A stretch of 64,000 nucleotides of DNA from Pannonibacter sp051860505 (GCF_051860505.1 NZ_JBHYDX010000013.1:62001-126000), one strand, 5' to 3'. Positions 8,882-17,633 are shown, counted from the stretch's first letter. The notes: generated from the sequence alone by a model not told the origin. A program made the numbers and translations.

Positions 8882-8904
8882 AGCCCGCCAAACGGCGGGC
8901 TTTT
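8882..8904 (+). terminator. Bidirectional terminator between hydrolase and NDUFA12-like gene
   Basis: AGCCCGCC and GGCGGGCT form an 8-bp stem with a 4-base loop, followed by TTTT. It lies between two convergent genes, and the A residues on its left give a T-run for the minus strand. It is the right-hand flank of the repeat element. Confidence 0.75.
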
Positions 8905-8925
8905 CACATTTCGGGTGGCTGGCGC

Positions 8926-9312
8926 TTACTGGCCCGGCGTCCACGCGTCATAGTCGCCGGTCACTTCCGGGCGCTTGTTTTCTGTGAGGATCGAGCCCTG
9001 CGGGCGATAGGCCAGCGGCGTTCCGGTGCGGTTCTGCTGATGCGGGGCCTGCCAGGACTTGGCATGGTAGGTTTCATCGACAGGGGCAACGTCAACGCGG
9101 TGATGCATCCAGCCATGCCAGCCAGGAGGAATGGTCGAGGCTTCCGCGAGGCCGTTATAGATGACCCAGCGCTTCTTGCCGCCACGCTCACGGTAGTACT
9201 TGTTGCCGAATTCGTCCGCGCCGACATACTCACCCTTGCGCCAGGTGAAGAAGCGGGTGCCCATGGTCTGGCCGTTCCACCAGGTGAAAAGCTCGAGCAG
9301 AAGCTGCTTCAT
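8926..9312 (-). CDS. Complex I accessory subunit, NDUFA12/B17.2 family
   Basis: Supernumerary subunit of NADH:ubiquinone oxidoreductase shared by alphaproteobacteria and mitochondria. It is 128 residues from the ATG at 9312 (MKQLLLELFTWWNGQTMGTR). Diagnostic blocks are TWWNGQTMGT, GEYVGADEFGNKYY, and the PPGWHGWMHH motif followed by a W-rich Arg/Pro tail. A longer upstream frame (to 9474) has no family similarity. The gene stands alone, convergent with the hydrolase, as is common for this gene away from the nuo operon. Confidence 0.92.
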   Translation of the reverse strand: MKQLLLELFTWWNGQTMGTRFFTWRKGEYVGADEFGNKYYRERGGKKRWVIYNGLAEASTIPPGWHGWMHHRVDVAPVDETYHAKSWQAPHQQNRTGTPLAYRPQGSILTENKRPEVTGDYDAWTPGQ

Positions 9313-9527
9313 GATCTGCGCTCTCCTGCCGGATGTCCGGCATTTGTCAAAGGCCGGAGACCCGGCGTTGCGGATGACGGCCAGACTACCCCAGCCTGCG
9401 CCAAATTTGCGCGGAATATGACGGGAGTTTCTGCCCCTGTCCAGCGGCTTGGGGACGACCGGGCCAAGTGCCACATCCGGATGACACGACGAGCGTGGGT
9501 GCCGGGCCGCGATGGTCTCGGGCCGGC

Positions 9528-10316
9528 TCAGGCGTCTGCCTTTGCCTGCTTCAGTGCGGCAAATGCTTCCAGTTTTGCTGCCTTGATGCGGCGGGCAGCG
9601 GGTGTCTCGACCTTGACAGGGCGCTTGACCGGGCTGATCGGTCCAGTGGCCGGGATTGTGGCAACCGGTCGCGCCACCGGCTGGCGAACGGGTTGCCGCG
9701 CCTTGGGCGAATCAGTCTGCTGTTGCAGATCAGCGTTGAACACCAGTTCCACCGCTTCCAACGCTTCCTGATACTTGCGCGTGGCACGCTCGTGATAGGC
9801 CCGGGCGCTGTCGAGCGTCTGCAGTTTCCCTGCCTGGGCATCGAGCAAGTCGCCGACCCCGTCCAGAGTATAGAAGCCATGGCGATCCGGAACGAACTCA
9901 CGGCTGTCGTTCAAAAGCCAGCGCAGCCGCGAATAGAGCATAGAAGGCGATACGGGCTTCACCAGGAGATGATGCGCGCCTGCACGCAAGGCCTTGTCGA
10001 CGAGGGCCCGCGTGCCATGAGCCGTGATGAACAGCAACGGCACGAAGCACAAGGGCGCCATGTTCTTGTGCCGGATCAGCCGCAGCAGCTGGTAGCCGCT
10101 GGCCGGTTCCATCTTCCAGTCAGCAAGAATGAGATTGGGCGGCTCGGTCAGCATCGCCTCAAGCGCCGAATCAACCGTATCGAAGACGCGGACGCGCTCC
10201 ACCTTGAAGCTGAGCAGGATGGACCTGAGGATCGCCTGCATCTGGCGCGAGTCCTCGACGATGACCACGTCGAGCGCTTCCAGCGGCAAGCCATAGGCAG
10301 CATGATGATATTTCAT
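9528..10316 (-). CDS. Receiver-domain (CheY-like) response regulator with Ala/Pro/Lys-rich tail
   Basis: About 262 residues from the ATG at 10316 (MKYHHAAYGLPLEALDVVIV). Residues 15-140 form a receiver domain: acidic pair in VIVEDS, phospho-acceptor aspartate in LILADWKM, threonine-like position in LFITAHG, and lysine in LLVKPVS. The rest has a short helical linker and then a Pro/Val/Arg/Lys-rich disordered tail. No DNA-binding or enzymatic output domain is visible, so it probably acts by protein contact. The longer upstream frame is not supported. Neighbours give no pathway. Confidence 0.8.
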   Translation of the reverse strand: MKYHHAAYGLPLEALDVVIVEDSRQMQAILRSILLSFKVERVRVFDTVDSALEAMLTEPPNLILADWKMEPASGYQLLRLIRHKNMAPLCFVPLLFITAHGTRALVDKALRAGAHHLLVKPVSPSMLYSRLRWLLNDSREFVPDRHGFYTLDGVGDLLDAQAGKLQTLDSARAYHERATRKYQEALEAVELVFNADLQQQTDSPKARQPVRQPVARPVATIPATGPISPVKRPVKVETPAARRIKAAKLEAFAALKQAKADA

Positions 10317-10542
10317 TTGCGCTTGCGGGCCCCCAACACAGACCGAGGCCCTACCCATCGCATGGCGGCACTTAAACCGCGTTCAATTGCGCCGCACGGG
10401 TTTTCGTCAAATTGTCACCAAAACGGATGAAGCTGGCACCGCCGGTCAACAGCGGCGCCGAAGCCCCTGATCCGGCTGCAAAACCGGTTCGTCGGGCAGC
10501 TTGCCGAGAGTTGTCCACCAAACTCCCCGATTTCCACAGCCA

Positions 10543-10589
10543 CCACAATATTTAGATTGGATGGCTGGCTAACACACAACCGATAGCCC
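10543..10589 (+). promoter_or_regulatory. Candidate NrdR box pair upstream of nrdJ
   Basis: CCACAATATTTAGATT at 10543-10558 matches the 16-base NrdR consensus ACACWATATWTWGTGT at 13 positions. A weaker second copy, 10574-10589 (ACACAACCGATAG at its start), matches 10. The two starts are 31 bp apart, three helical turns, the spacing usual for paired NrdR boxes. They lie about 400 bp upstream of the nrdJ ATG, so a long leader would be needed. The match was judged by eye. Confidence 0.45.
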
Positions 10590-10985
10590 TTGGCAGCTTG
10601 ACGGTAACGAACGATTCACACTAATGTCGCAAACATAGGGTGTGCGTAACCGGGGCCGGATTTTCTCCTGCCCCCCTCCAGTAACAAGTTGATATGGCGT
10701 CATCGCCCGGTCGAGACCTGACCAGGCGGATCAGCCATGTTTGCCGTGTTATCCGGCCTGCCCGGACTGGAAAATGCCGCAGGGGCAAGATCCCCTACGG
10801 ACGGCTGCTGACTTTGGCTGCAGCCGGGATGAACAACTGGCAGGCCCCGCAACAAGACCGGGGCCCGATGAAACAGGGCGGCGACAGGTCACCGCCTGGA
10901 AGCGTATGCTGTCCAGGCTCGGTTTCTGTTTGCCTCGATGGACGTCTGCGGGCGTCCCATATGGCGTAGCGAAGGGGGCATGGGA
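10590..10985 (+). other. Long leader region of nrdJ, no cobalamin riboswitch seen
   Basis: About 400 bp without a convincing gene. It contains an imperfect inverted repeat around 10614-10644 (CACACTAATGT against ACATAGGGTGTG) and small stems such as AGGGG/CCCCT near 10783-10798 and a GGCGGCGAC/GTCACCGCC pair near 10878. The conserved cobalamin riboswitch blocks are absent. An open frame of 91 codons at 10694-10969 looks non-coding. Confidence 0.5.
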
Positions 10986-13900
10986 ATGCGGATTGAGCGG
11001 CGTTACACCAGGGACGGGCAGTCACCCTACGCTGACATCGAGTTCACGACGACCACGAGCGAGATCCGCAATCCGGATGGCTCCATCGTCTTCCGCCTGG
11101 AAAACATTGAGGTTCCGGCGCAGTTTTCGCAGGTTGCTGCCGACATCCTGGCGCAGAAGTATTTCCGCAAGGCCGGGGTCCCCGCGCGCCTGAAAGCTGT
11201 CGAAGAAAACACCGTTCCGTCCTGGCTGTGGCGCCAGGAAGCCGACATGGCGGCGCTCGCCGGCCTGCCCGAGAAGGAGCGCTTCGGCTCGGAGACCGAC
11301 GCCCGCCAGGTTTTCGACCGTCTCGCCGGCACCTGGACCTACTGGGGCTGGAAGGGCGGCTATTTCGACAGCGAAGCCGACGCCCGCGCCTTCTTTGACG
11401 AACTGCGCTTCATGCTGGCGACCCAGAAGGTGGCGCCGAACAGCCCGCAGTGGTTCAACACCGGCCTGCACTGGGCCTATGGCATCGATGGTCCCGGCCA
11501 GGGCCACTATTACGTCGATTTCCAGACCGGCGAGCTGACCCGGTCGACCTCGGCCTATGAACACCCGCAGCCGCATGCCTGCTTCATCCAGTCGGTCGAG
11601 GACGATCTCGTCAACGAGGGCGGCATCATGGACCTGTGGGTGCGCGAGGCGCGCCTGTTCAAGTATGGCTCCGGCACAGGTTCCAACTTCTCGCGCCTGC
11701 GCGGTGAAGGCGAGAAGCTGTCCGGCGGCGGCCGCTCGTCCGGCCTGATGAGCTTCCTCAAGATCGGTGACCGGGCAGCCGGTGCCATCAAGTCCGGCGG
11801 CACCACGCGCCGCGCGGCCAAGATGGTCGTGGTCGATGTCGACCATCCGGACATCGAGGACTACATCTCCTGGAAGGTGAAGGAAGAGCAGAAGGTGGCC
11901 GCGCTCGTCACCGGCTCCAAGATCTGCCAGAAGCACCTGACCGCGATCATGAAGGCCTGCGTCAACTGCGAGGCCGACAATGGCGAGTGCTTTGACCCGG
12001 CCAAGAACCCGGCGCTGAAGCGCGAAATCCGCGCCGCCAAGAAGATGATGGTGCCGGAAAACTACATCCGCCGCGTCATCCAGTTCGCGCGCCAGGGCTA
12101 CACCTCGATCGAATTCCCAGTCTATAACACCGACTGGGACTCGGAAGCCTATCTGACCGTTGCCGGCCAGAACTCCAACAACTCCGTGCGCGTCACCGAC
12201 GGCTTCCTGAAGGCCGTGGTGGAAGATGGCACCTGGGACCTGACCGCCCGCAAGGACGGCAAGGTGCTGAAGAGCCTGAAGGCACAGGACCTGTGGGAAC
12301 AGATCGGATATGCCGCCTGGGCCTCGGCCGATCCCGGCATCCAGTACCACACCACCATCAACGACTGGCACACCTGCCCGGCCTCGGGCGAGATCCGCGC
12401 ATCCAACCCCTGCTCGGAATACATGTTCCTGGACGACACGGCCTGTAACCTTGCGTCGCTGAACCTGTTGCAGTTCCGCCGGCCGGACCGCTCCTTTGAT
12501 GTGACGAACTACGAGCATGCCGTCCGCCTGTGGACCATCGTGCTGGAAGTCTCGGTGCTGATGGCGCAGTTCCCGTCAAAGGAAATCGCCGAGCGGTCCT
12601 ACCGCTACCGCACGCTCGGCCTTGGCTATGCCAACATCGGCGGCCTGTTGATGACCGCCGGCATTCCGTATGACAGCGACGAGGGCCGCGCCTTGTGCGG
12701 CGCGCTCAGCGCCATCATGACCGGCGTGTGCTATGCCACCTCGGCCGAGATGGCTGGCGAACTCGGCGCCTTCCCGGGCTATGGCGACAACGCCGCCCAC
12801 ATGTTGCGCGTCATGCGCAACCACCGCCGCGCGGCTTACGGCGAGGCAGCCGGCTATGAGCTTCTCTCCACCAACCCGGTGCCGCTGGACCACGCGAACT
12901 GCCCGGACCAGACGCTGATCGAGCGGGCAAAGCTGGCCTGGGACCGCGCCCTTGAACTTGGCGAGAAGCACGGCTACCGCAACGCCCAGACGACCGTGAT
13001 TGCCCCCACCGGCACCATCGGCCTTGTCATGGACTGCGACACCACCGGCATCGAACCGGACTTCGCCCTGGTGAAGTTCAAGAAGCTGGCCGGCGGCGGC
13101 TACTTCAAGATCATCAACGGCGCCGTGCCGGAAGCGCTCGAAGTGCTCGGCTACCGCGCCAGCGAGATCGCCGAGATCGAGGCCTATGCGGTCGGTCACG
13201 GCTCGCTGGACCAGGCGCCCGGCATCCACCCGGCAGCGCTGAAGGCCAAGGGCTTCTCCGACGAGAGCATCGCCAAGCTGAAGGGCTCGCTGAAGTCGGC
13301 CTTCGACATCAAGTTCGTCTTCAACCGCTGGACGCTCGGCGACGAGCAGATGGCCGCGCTCGGCGTCTCGGGCGAGCAGATGAACGACCCGGCCTTCGAA
13401 CTCCTCGCCTTCCTCGGCTTCTCCAAGGCCGAGATCGAGGCTGCCAACACCCATGTCTGCGGGGCCATGACGCTGGAAGGCGCGCCGTTCCTGAAGAAGG
13501 AACACTATGCCGTCTTCGACTGCGCCAACCCCTGCGGCAAGATCGGCAAGCGCTACTTGTCGGTGGAAAGCCACATCCGCATGATGGCGGCGGCCCAGCC
13601 GTTCATTTCCGGCGCGATCTCCAAGACGATCAACATGCCGAATGACGCCACTGTCGAGGACGCCAAGGAAGCCTACATGCTGTCCTGGCGCCTCGCCCTC
13701 AAGGCCAATGCGCTGTACCGCGACGGATCGAAGCTGAGCCAGCCGCTGAATTCGCAGCTGATCGCCGACGAGGACGAGGACGCGGAAGAGGCTGCCGAGG
13801 CCATCGCCGCCAAGCCGATGGCCGCCAAGGCGGAAGTCATCGCCGAGCGCATCGTCGAGCGGATCATCGAGCGCACCATCCGCTCGCGCGAAAAGATGCC

Positions 13901-14672
13901 GGACCGGCGCAAGGGCTACACCCAGAAGGCCCGCGTCGGCGGCCACAAGGTGTATCTGACCACCGGCGAATACCAGGATGGCCGCCTCGGCGAGATCTTC
14001 ATCGACATGCACAAGGAAGGCGCCGCCTTCCGCTCCCTGATGAACAACTTCGCCATCGCCATCTCGCTCGGCCTGCAATATGGCGTGCCGCTGGAGGAAT
14101 ATGTCGACGCCTTCACCTTCACCCGGTTCGAGCCGGCGGGCATGGTGCAGGGCAACGAGGCGATCAAGAACGCGACCTCGATCCTCGACTACATCTTCCG
14201 CGAGCTGGCCGTGTCCTATCTCGGCCGTCATGACCTGGCCCATGTTGCCCCCGAGGCCATCGGCAACACGGCCATGAGCGCGGGCCCGAACGAGGGCCGG
14301 GGCAGCGAACCGGGCGTCGTCTCACATGGTCTCGTGCGCGGCCAGACCGAACGCTTCCGCCTGGTCTCGGCCAGCGGCGAGCCGGCCGGCTCCCTCACCG
14401 TTGCCCCGGTGAAGGCGGCCACCCAGCCGGTTGCCCAGACCTCGGCCGTCGCCACCGCCTTTGCCCGCTCGGGCAACACGGAAGTGGCCCTGAAACTGGA
14501 AACCGCCCCTGCCCCGCAGGCCGCCCCCTCCTCCGCAGCCGAGCGCATCGCCCAGGCCCGGATGAAGGGCTATGAAGGCGAAAGCTGCTCGGAATGCGGC
14601 AACTTCACCATGGTCCGCAACGGCACCTGCCTGAAATGCGACACCTGTGGCTCGACGAGTGGGTGTAGTTGA
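10986..14672 (+). CDS. nrdJ: Adenosylcobalamin-dependent ribonucleotide reductase (class II)
   Basis: Makes deoxyribonucleotides using a cobalamin-generated thiyl radical, independently of oxygen. The 1228-residue product has the full class II set: redox cysteine C199 (PHACFIQ), the active-site run N474-P-C476-S-E478, and second redox cysteine C487 (DTACNLASL). Also present are PTGTIGLVMDC, a charged linker about 925-965, and a C-terminal domain ending in a Cys-rich module (CSECG, CLKCDTCG) for re-reduction by thioredoxin. The ATG at 10986 is preceded by a GGGGG run; the ATG at 10980 is an alternative. It is a monocistronic-looking gene with a terminator at 14693. Probably the main reductase of the cell. 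Confidence 0.97.
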   Translation: MRIERRYTRDGQSPYADIEFTTTTSEIRNPDGSIVFRLENIEVPAQFSQVAADILAQKYFRKAGVPARLKAVEENTVPSWLWRQEADMAALAGLPEKERFGSETDARQVFDRLAGTWTYWGWKGGYFDSEADARAFFDELRFMLATQKVAPNSPQWFNTGLHWAYGIDGPGQGHYYVDFQTGELTRSTSAYEHPQPHACFIQSVEDDLVNEGGIMDLWVREARLFKYGSGTGSNFSRLRGEGEKLSGGGRSSGLMSFLKIGDRAAGAIKSGGTTRRAAKMVVVDVDHPDIEDYISWKVKEEQKVAALVTGSKICQKHLTAIMKACVNCEADNGECFDPAKNPALKREIRAAKKMMVPENYIRRVIQFARQGYTSIEFPVYNTDWDSEAYLTVAGQNSNNSVRVTDGFLKAVVEDGTWDLTARKDGKVLKSLKAQDLWEQIGYAAWASADPGIQYHTTINDWHTCPASGEIRASNPCSEYMFLDDTACNLASLNLLQFRRPDRSFDVTNYEHAVRLWTIVLEVSVLMAQFPSKEIAERSYRYRTLGLGYANIGGLLMTAGIPYDSDEGRALCGALSAIMTGVCYATSAEMAGELGAFPGYGDNAAHMLRVMRNHRRAAYGEAAGYELLSTNPVPLDHANCPDQTLIERAKLAWDRALELGEKHGYRNAQTTVIAPTGTIGLVMDCDTTGIEPDFALVKFKKLAGGGYFKIINGAVPEALEVLGYRASEIAEIEAYAVGHGSLDQAPGIHPAALKAKGFSDESIAKLKGSLKSAFDIKFVFNRWTLGDEQMAALGVSGEQMNDPAFELLAFLGFSKAEIEAANTHVCGAMTLEGAPFLKKEHYAVFDCANPCGKIGKRYLSVESHIRMMAAAQPFISGAISKTINMPNDATVEDAKEAYMLSWRLALKANALYRDGSKLSQPLNSQLIADEDEDAEEAAEAIAAKPMAAKAEVIAERIVERIIERTIRSREKMPDRRKGYTQKARVGGHKVYLTTGEYQDGRLGEIFIDMHKEGAAFRSLMNNFAIAISLGLQYGVPLEEYVDAFTFTRFEPAGMVQGNEAIKNATSILDYIFRELAVSYLGRHDLAHVAPEAIGNTAMSAGPNEGRGSEPGVVSHGLVRGQTERFRLVSASGEPAGSLTVAPVKAATQPVAQTSAVATAFARSGNTEVALKLETAPAPQAAPSSAAERIAQARMKGYEGESCSECGNFTMVRNGTCLKCDTCGSTSGCS

Positions 14673-14692
14673 GGGGATGACGTGATCCTGAG

Positions 14693-14724
14693 CCGCCCCG
14701 GCTGAAACGGTCAGCGGGCGGTTT
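14693..14724 (+). terminator. Rho-independent terminator of nrdJ
   Basis: CCGCCC-CG-GCTGA pairs with TCAGC-GGGCGG (11 bp with a two-base bulge, loop AACGG), followed by TTT, 20 bp after the nrdJ stop. Confidence 0.7.
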
Positions 14725-14845
14725 GGGGGAGTTTTGGAAACGTAAACGAACCTGCCCAATCGCTAGACAGCAGGGAGATGCAACACGAAAACAAAAAACA
14801 TGCCGCTTGGCACTGATGGTTTTCAATAGAACGAAAGGTGAGTAA

Positions 14846-15046
14846 ATGCTAAAGAAGCCGACTGTTTTTCCTCTACGCCCTCAGACGACGACAATAACCC
14901 AACCAAGTCGTGTTGAGGCGAACAGGGACCTCTCCTCGTCGAACCTGCTGTCTGCTCTGCAGGCAAAGCCACAGCGTCCCGCCGGATCAGGCACGAACGC
15001 TCAGGCGTCTACAAATAACCCGAGTGCGGGAGAGCGTATCCGCTGA
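14846..15046 (+). CDS. Small protein of unknown function, first gene of AT-rich islet
   Basis: A 66-residue polar protein (starts MLKKPTVFPLRPQTTTITQP), rich in Ser, Thr, Asn and Pro, without transmembrane segment or recognisable domain. The ATG follows AAAGGTGAG with good spacing. Its TGA overlaps the ATG of the next gene by one base, so the two are translationally coupled, the best evidence that it is real. The surrounding kilobase is markedly AT-richer than the rest of the window, suggesting acquisition by transfer. Function unknown. Confidence 0.55.
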   Translation: MLKKPTVFPLRPQTTTITQPSRVEANRDLSSSNLLSALQAKPQRPAGSGTNAQASTNNPSAGERIR

Positions 15047-15519
15047 TGGAGTGGCTTGCCGACCTCGCAACCGTAGCGGCCACTATTTTGGCAGCGTTTG
15101 GCCTGATCTGTAGTGCTCGTTCCGGCATGCTTCAAGCACGGTCGAACGACCTCAACTCTCTACTTCAGGTCACAAACCAACTACGTGAAGCGGAAGCACG
15201 TTTACTAGAGTGCGAGTCGAACTCGATTAAATACAGTGCGGAATTTGTAAACTATCTCAACCTTCTAGAAACATTCGCTACAGCGGTGAATGGAAAATTG
15301 TTTGGGAAGGCAACTCTCAAGATCGCAAGAAGTCGCCTTGTAAATGATATCGCAATACTAATGGCGGACGCCGGATCGCGCGCTGAAATCGAGAAGGCAG
15401 TAACATCAAGTTCTACTTTCCGCGAGTTGGTTCAGTTCGAGAAAAAGCACCGCCGACAAGTTGAACTTGTTAAAAAATGTATTCAGGACTTAACTGACTC
15501 CAATGCCGAACTAGTATGA
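15046..15519 (+). CDS. Membrane-anchored helical protein of unknown function
   Basis: 157 residues. The N-terminus (MEWLADLATVAATILAAFGL) is a single hydrophobic helix, and the rest is a long helical, probably coiled-coil, cytoplasmic part with many Glu, Lys and Arg residues (LREAEARLLECES, QFEKKHRRQVELVKK). No family is recognised. It is coupled to the upstream 66-codon gene through the ATGA junction. Codon use is AT-rich, unlike flanking genes. Helical single-anchor proteins in small foreign islets can belong to defence or signalling modules, but nothing here proves this. Confidence 0.65.
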   Translation: MEWLADLATVAATILAAFGLICSARSGMLQARSNDLNSLLQVTNQLREAEARLLECESNSIKYSAEFVNYLNLLETFATAVNGKLFGKATLKIARSRLVNDIAILMADAGSRAEIEKAVTSSSTFRELVQFEKKHRRQVELVKKCIQDLTDSNAELV

Positions 15520-15950
15520 AAAGCCGAGAGAGGCTGGGAATATTTCGCAAACTCCCATTTTGTTAATGATTCGCGACAATCGACTGACTAGACTTTTAGC
15601 TAATACTAGCCGACATAGATTCACGAACAAGACTCGAGAGCCATACTCGGCACATGTAAGACGATCGACTGGCAAGATTGTCTTCCAAGGCTGACAAACA
15701 AGATAGCGGTAGAGCGTGAGATCGTTTACTTGACAGAACCCCTAAGAATAGCGACCGAAATATCCGCGACAATTTTGACCACATAAAAACTGGACCGAAA
15801 AAGCTCAATCACTATAAGTCATTTCGGTATCTCATCAATCGTGCTCTCCCTGTGATCCAGGGAGAAGGAGAACGAGAGCCCGGGGTTGATGAGCCGGAGA
15901 CTTGCAGTGCAATCCTTTGCTACTTTCGCTTTCGGATCCCAGCTCGAAGG
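15520..15950. other. AT-rich non-coding stretch
   Basis: About 430 bp between the islet genes and the tandem repeat. It stays AT-rich up to about 15835 and then becomes GC-rich. I see no coding frame with a plausible start, no tRNA and no clear terminator. Confidence 0.5.
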
Positions 15951-15970
15951 CTGGATATCGGGCGGAGGGG

Positions 15971-16560
15971 CTTGAGGACGCGGAACAGGCCGGCTCTTGC
16001 TTGTGGCCTGAGCCGGGGCGGCGCGAGTGAGTGGGAGCACGCCTAATAGAACTCCGCGCTGTCCCGGCCCTGTGCCGGGACCCGTCAGGAACGCACACCC
16101 GCCAATCTCGTCGCTCCTGCGCAGGCAGGAGCCTAGTAATCGAGGCGGGTGGTGTGTGGCGGGGATCGGAATTTCTGCAACAAGCGATAGTGGTTCCTAG
16201 GCTCCTGCCTTCGCAGGAGCGACGATGGGGTTTGGGCTTGAGGACAAGGAACAGGCCCCGGCTCAAGGCCGGGGCGGCGCGGTGGGTGGGTGCACGCCCC
16301 CCCAATCAAACCCTTCGCGCTGTCCCGGCCCTGTGCCGGGACCTGTCAAGGACGCACAAACGCCGGTCTCGTCGCTCCTGCGAAGGCAGGAGCCCAGTAA
16401 ACGGGGCGGGTGGTGTGTGGCGGGGATCTGAATTTCTGCAACTCAGGCCAGTGGTTACTGGGCTCCTGCCTGCGCAGGAGCGACGAGGGGGGTTGGGCTT
16501 GAGGACACGGAACCGGCCCCGGCGCTTGTTTGCGATCCGGGGCGGGGCGGTGGGTGGGCA
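15971..16560. repeat. Tandem repeat, 261-bp period, about 2.25 copies
   Basis: Three independent landmarks recur exactly 261 bp apart: CGCGCTGTCCCGGCCCTG (16055 and 16316), TGGTGTGTGGCGGGGATC (16150 and 16411) and TTGGGCTTGAGGA (16232 and 16493). A partial leading copy begins near 15971. Each unit contains a GTCCCGGC/GCCGGGAC hairpin and two GCTCCTGC/GCAGGAGC hairpins. Open frames through it read as repeat translations and are not genes. Confidence 0.85.
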
Positions 16561-16679
16561 TCCACCTTCCAACCCTGAAAGTTTCAAGGTCCAATCCCCG
16601 CAAGGGCGGGATCGTCGGGCAGTGTGGGGTCATGAAGCAGCAAGACCCAAACGGTCTGGCTGACGACAGGAGACCCGAG

Positions 16680-17102
16680 ATGCGTGACGCGACAGACATT
16701 CACCCGATGCCCCAAACCCGCCCGGCACAGGAGAAGCCAGCCGGCCAGAGCCTTGAGCGGGTGATCCAGGACAGGGCGGCGGTGGATCCGGGGTTCCGGG
16801 CAGCGCTGGTGGCCGATCCGCTGGCGGCGATTGCCGAGGCGTTCCGGCTGGCGCCAGCGCCGGGGCTGAAGCTTCGGGTGGTCGAGGAGCAGCCGGGCGA
16901 AGTGGTGCTGGTGCTGCCGCGAGAAACGGCCGAGGCGGATGAACTCAGCGAGGCGGAACTGGCGCAGGCTTCCGGCGGCACTGCCGTCAACGGCCAGATC
17001 ACCGATGCGGTTGCCTGGGCCAACACCAAGATCCCGGGCGGATATCCCATTGCCATCGGCAACGTGTTCCTGCGGCCGGGCCGTCCGTTCTTTCCATTCT
17101 GA
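16680..17102 (+). CDS. NHLP-leader peptide, putative RiPP precursor 1
   Basis: 140 residues. Residues about 24-100 match the nitrile-hydratase-like leader (NHLP) family: DPGFRAALVADPLAAIAEAF, LKLRVVEEQPGEVVLVLP, then a helix ending QASGG, a double-glycine leader end at 99-100. The remaining 40 residues (101-140) would be the core: no Cys, few Ser/Thr, rich in Gly, Pro and aromatics, ending RPFFPF. The ATG at 16680 has AGGAG upstream; an in-frame ATG at 16632 is possible. It is followed 58 bp later by a second precursor. No export or leader-cleaving ABC transporter is present nearby. Confidence 0.8.
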   Translation: MRDATDIHPMPQTRPAQEKPAGQSLERVIQDRAAVDPGFRAALVADPLAAIAEAFRLAPAPGLKLRVVEEQPGEVVLVLPRETAEADELSEAELAQASGGTAVNGQITDAVAWANTKIPGGYPIAIGNVFLRPGRPFFPF

Positions 17103-17160
17103 TATCCGGACGCTGGAGCCATTCCCGGTCCTGTCACTATTCCCGGAGGAAGAGCCAAAC

Positions 17161-17565
17161 ATGAGTGATGAAGTGAGCTGGAACCGCGCTGATGTCGAGG
17201 ATGTCATCCGCACGCAGGCGGAGAAGGACGCCACCTTTCGCGCCAGGCTGATCGCGGATCCGCGCGGGGCCATCGCCGAGCTGTTCCGCGCTGAGCCCAA
17301 GGCTGACCTCACCTTTACCGTGGTCGAGGAACAGCCGGGCGAAGTGGTGCTGGTGCTGCCGGCTGCAAAGGACGAACTGTCGCTGGACGAGCTGGACCAG
17401 GCCTCGGGCGGGGCAACCTATACGATCCGGTTCGAGAACCGGACGACGCCGGGCGGCTGGGTGTTCCAGAAGCCGGGACATTCCGGGTTCGGCTCCAGCA
17501 TCGCCTGGCAAACCCTGCCAGGTGGGACGTCGTCACCGGTCCCGCCCTTCAGTTGGTGGATCTAG
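17161..17565 (+). CDS. NHLP-leader peptide, putative RiPP precursor 2
   Basis: 134 residues with strong GGAGGAAG upstream of the ATG. The leader (about 13-84) repeats the NHLP pattern: ATFRARLIADPRGAIAELF, then VVEEQPGEVVLVLP, ending DQASGG at 79-84. DNA coding for VVEEQPGEVVLVLP is nearly identical to the first gene (41 of 42 bases), so the leaders come from a duplication. The 50-residue core (85-134) is unrelated to core 1: Gly/Ser/Thr/Pro-rich with five Trp/Phe pairs or singles, ending PPFSWWI, without Cys. Such leader-conserved, core-variable pairs are typical of RiPP precursors. Confidence 0.82.
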   Translation: MSDEVSWNRADVEDVIRTQAEKDATFRARLIADPRGAIAELFRAEPKADLTFTVVEEQPGEVVLVLPAAKDELSLDELDQASGGATYTIRFENRTTPGGWVFQKPGHSGFGSSIAWQTLPGGTSSPVPPFSWWI

Positions 17566-17583
17566 GCCGAGATGGCCGAAACA

Positions 17584-17633
17584 AAGCCCGGCTGTGCGTA
17601 AGGGCGGCGGAACAGCGAAGCGTCGCCGGGCTT
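17584..17633 (+). terminator. Inverted repeat after the second precursor gene
   Basis: AAGCCCGGC and GCCGGGCTT pair perfectly (9 bp) around a 32-base loop that itself can fold (CGGCG/CGCCG). It lies 19 bp after the precursor stop. There is no T-run, so it may be an attenuator or mRNA-stabilising stem and not a full terminator. Confidence 0.45.

Noticed and set aside
10694..10969. 91-codon open frame in the nrdJ leader
   Set aside because: Arg/Pro/Gly-rich composition, no ribosome site, and no family likeness; it reads as non-coding DNA.
10590..10985. Expected cobalamin riboswitch before nrdJ
   Set aside because: None of the conserved blocks found at 52948-53143 is present.
16030..16660. Long open frames through the 261-bp repeat
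   Set aside because: They translate REP hairpins (Arg/Pro/Gly-rich) in several frames equally; no start site or conserved protein.
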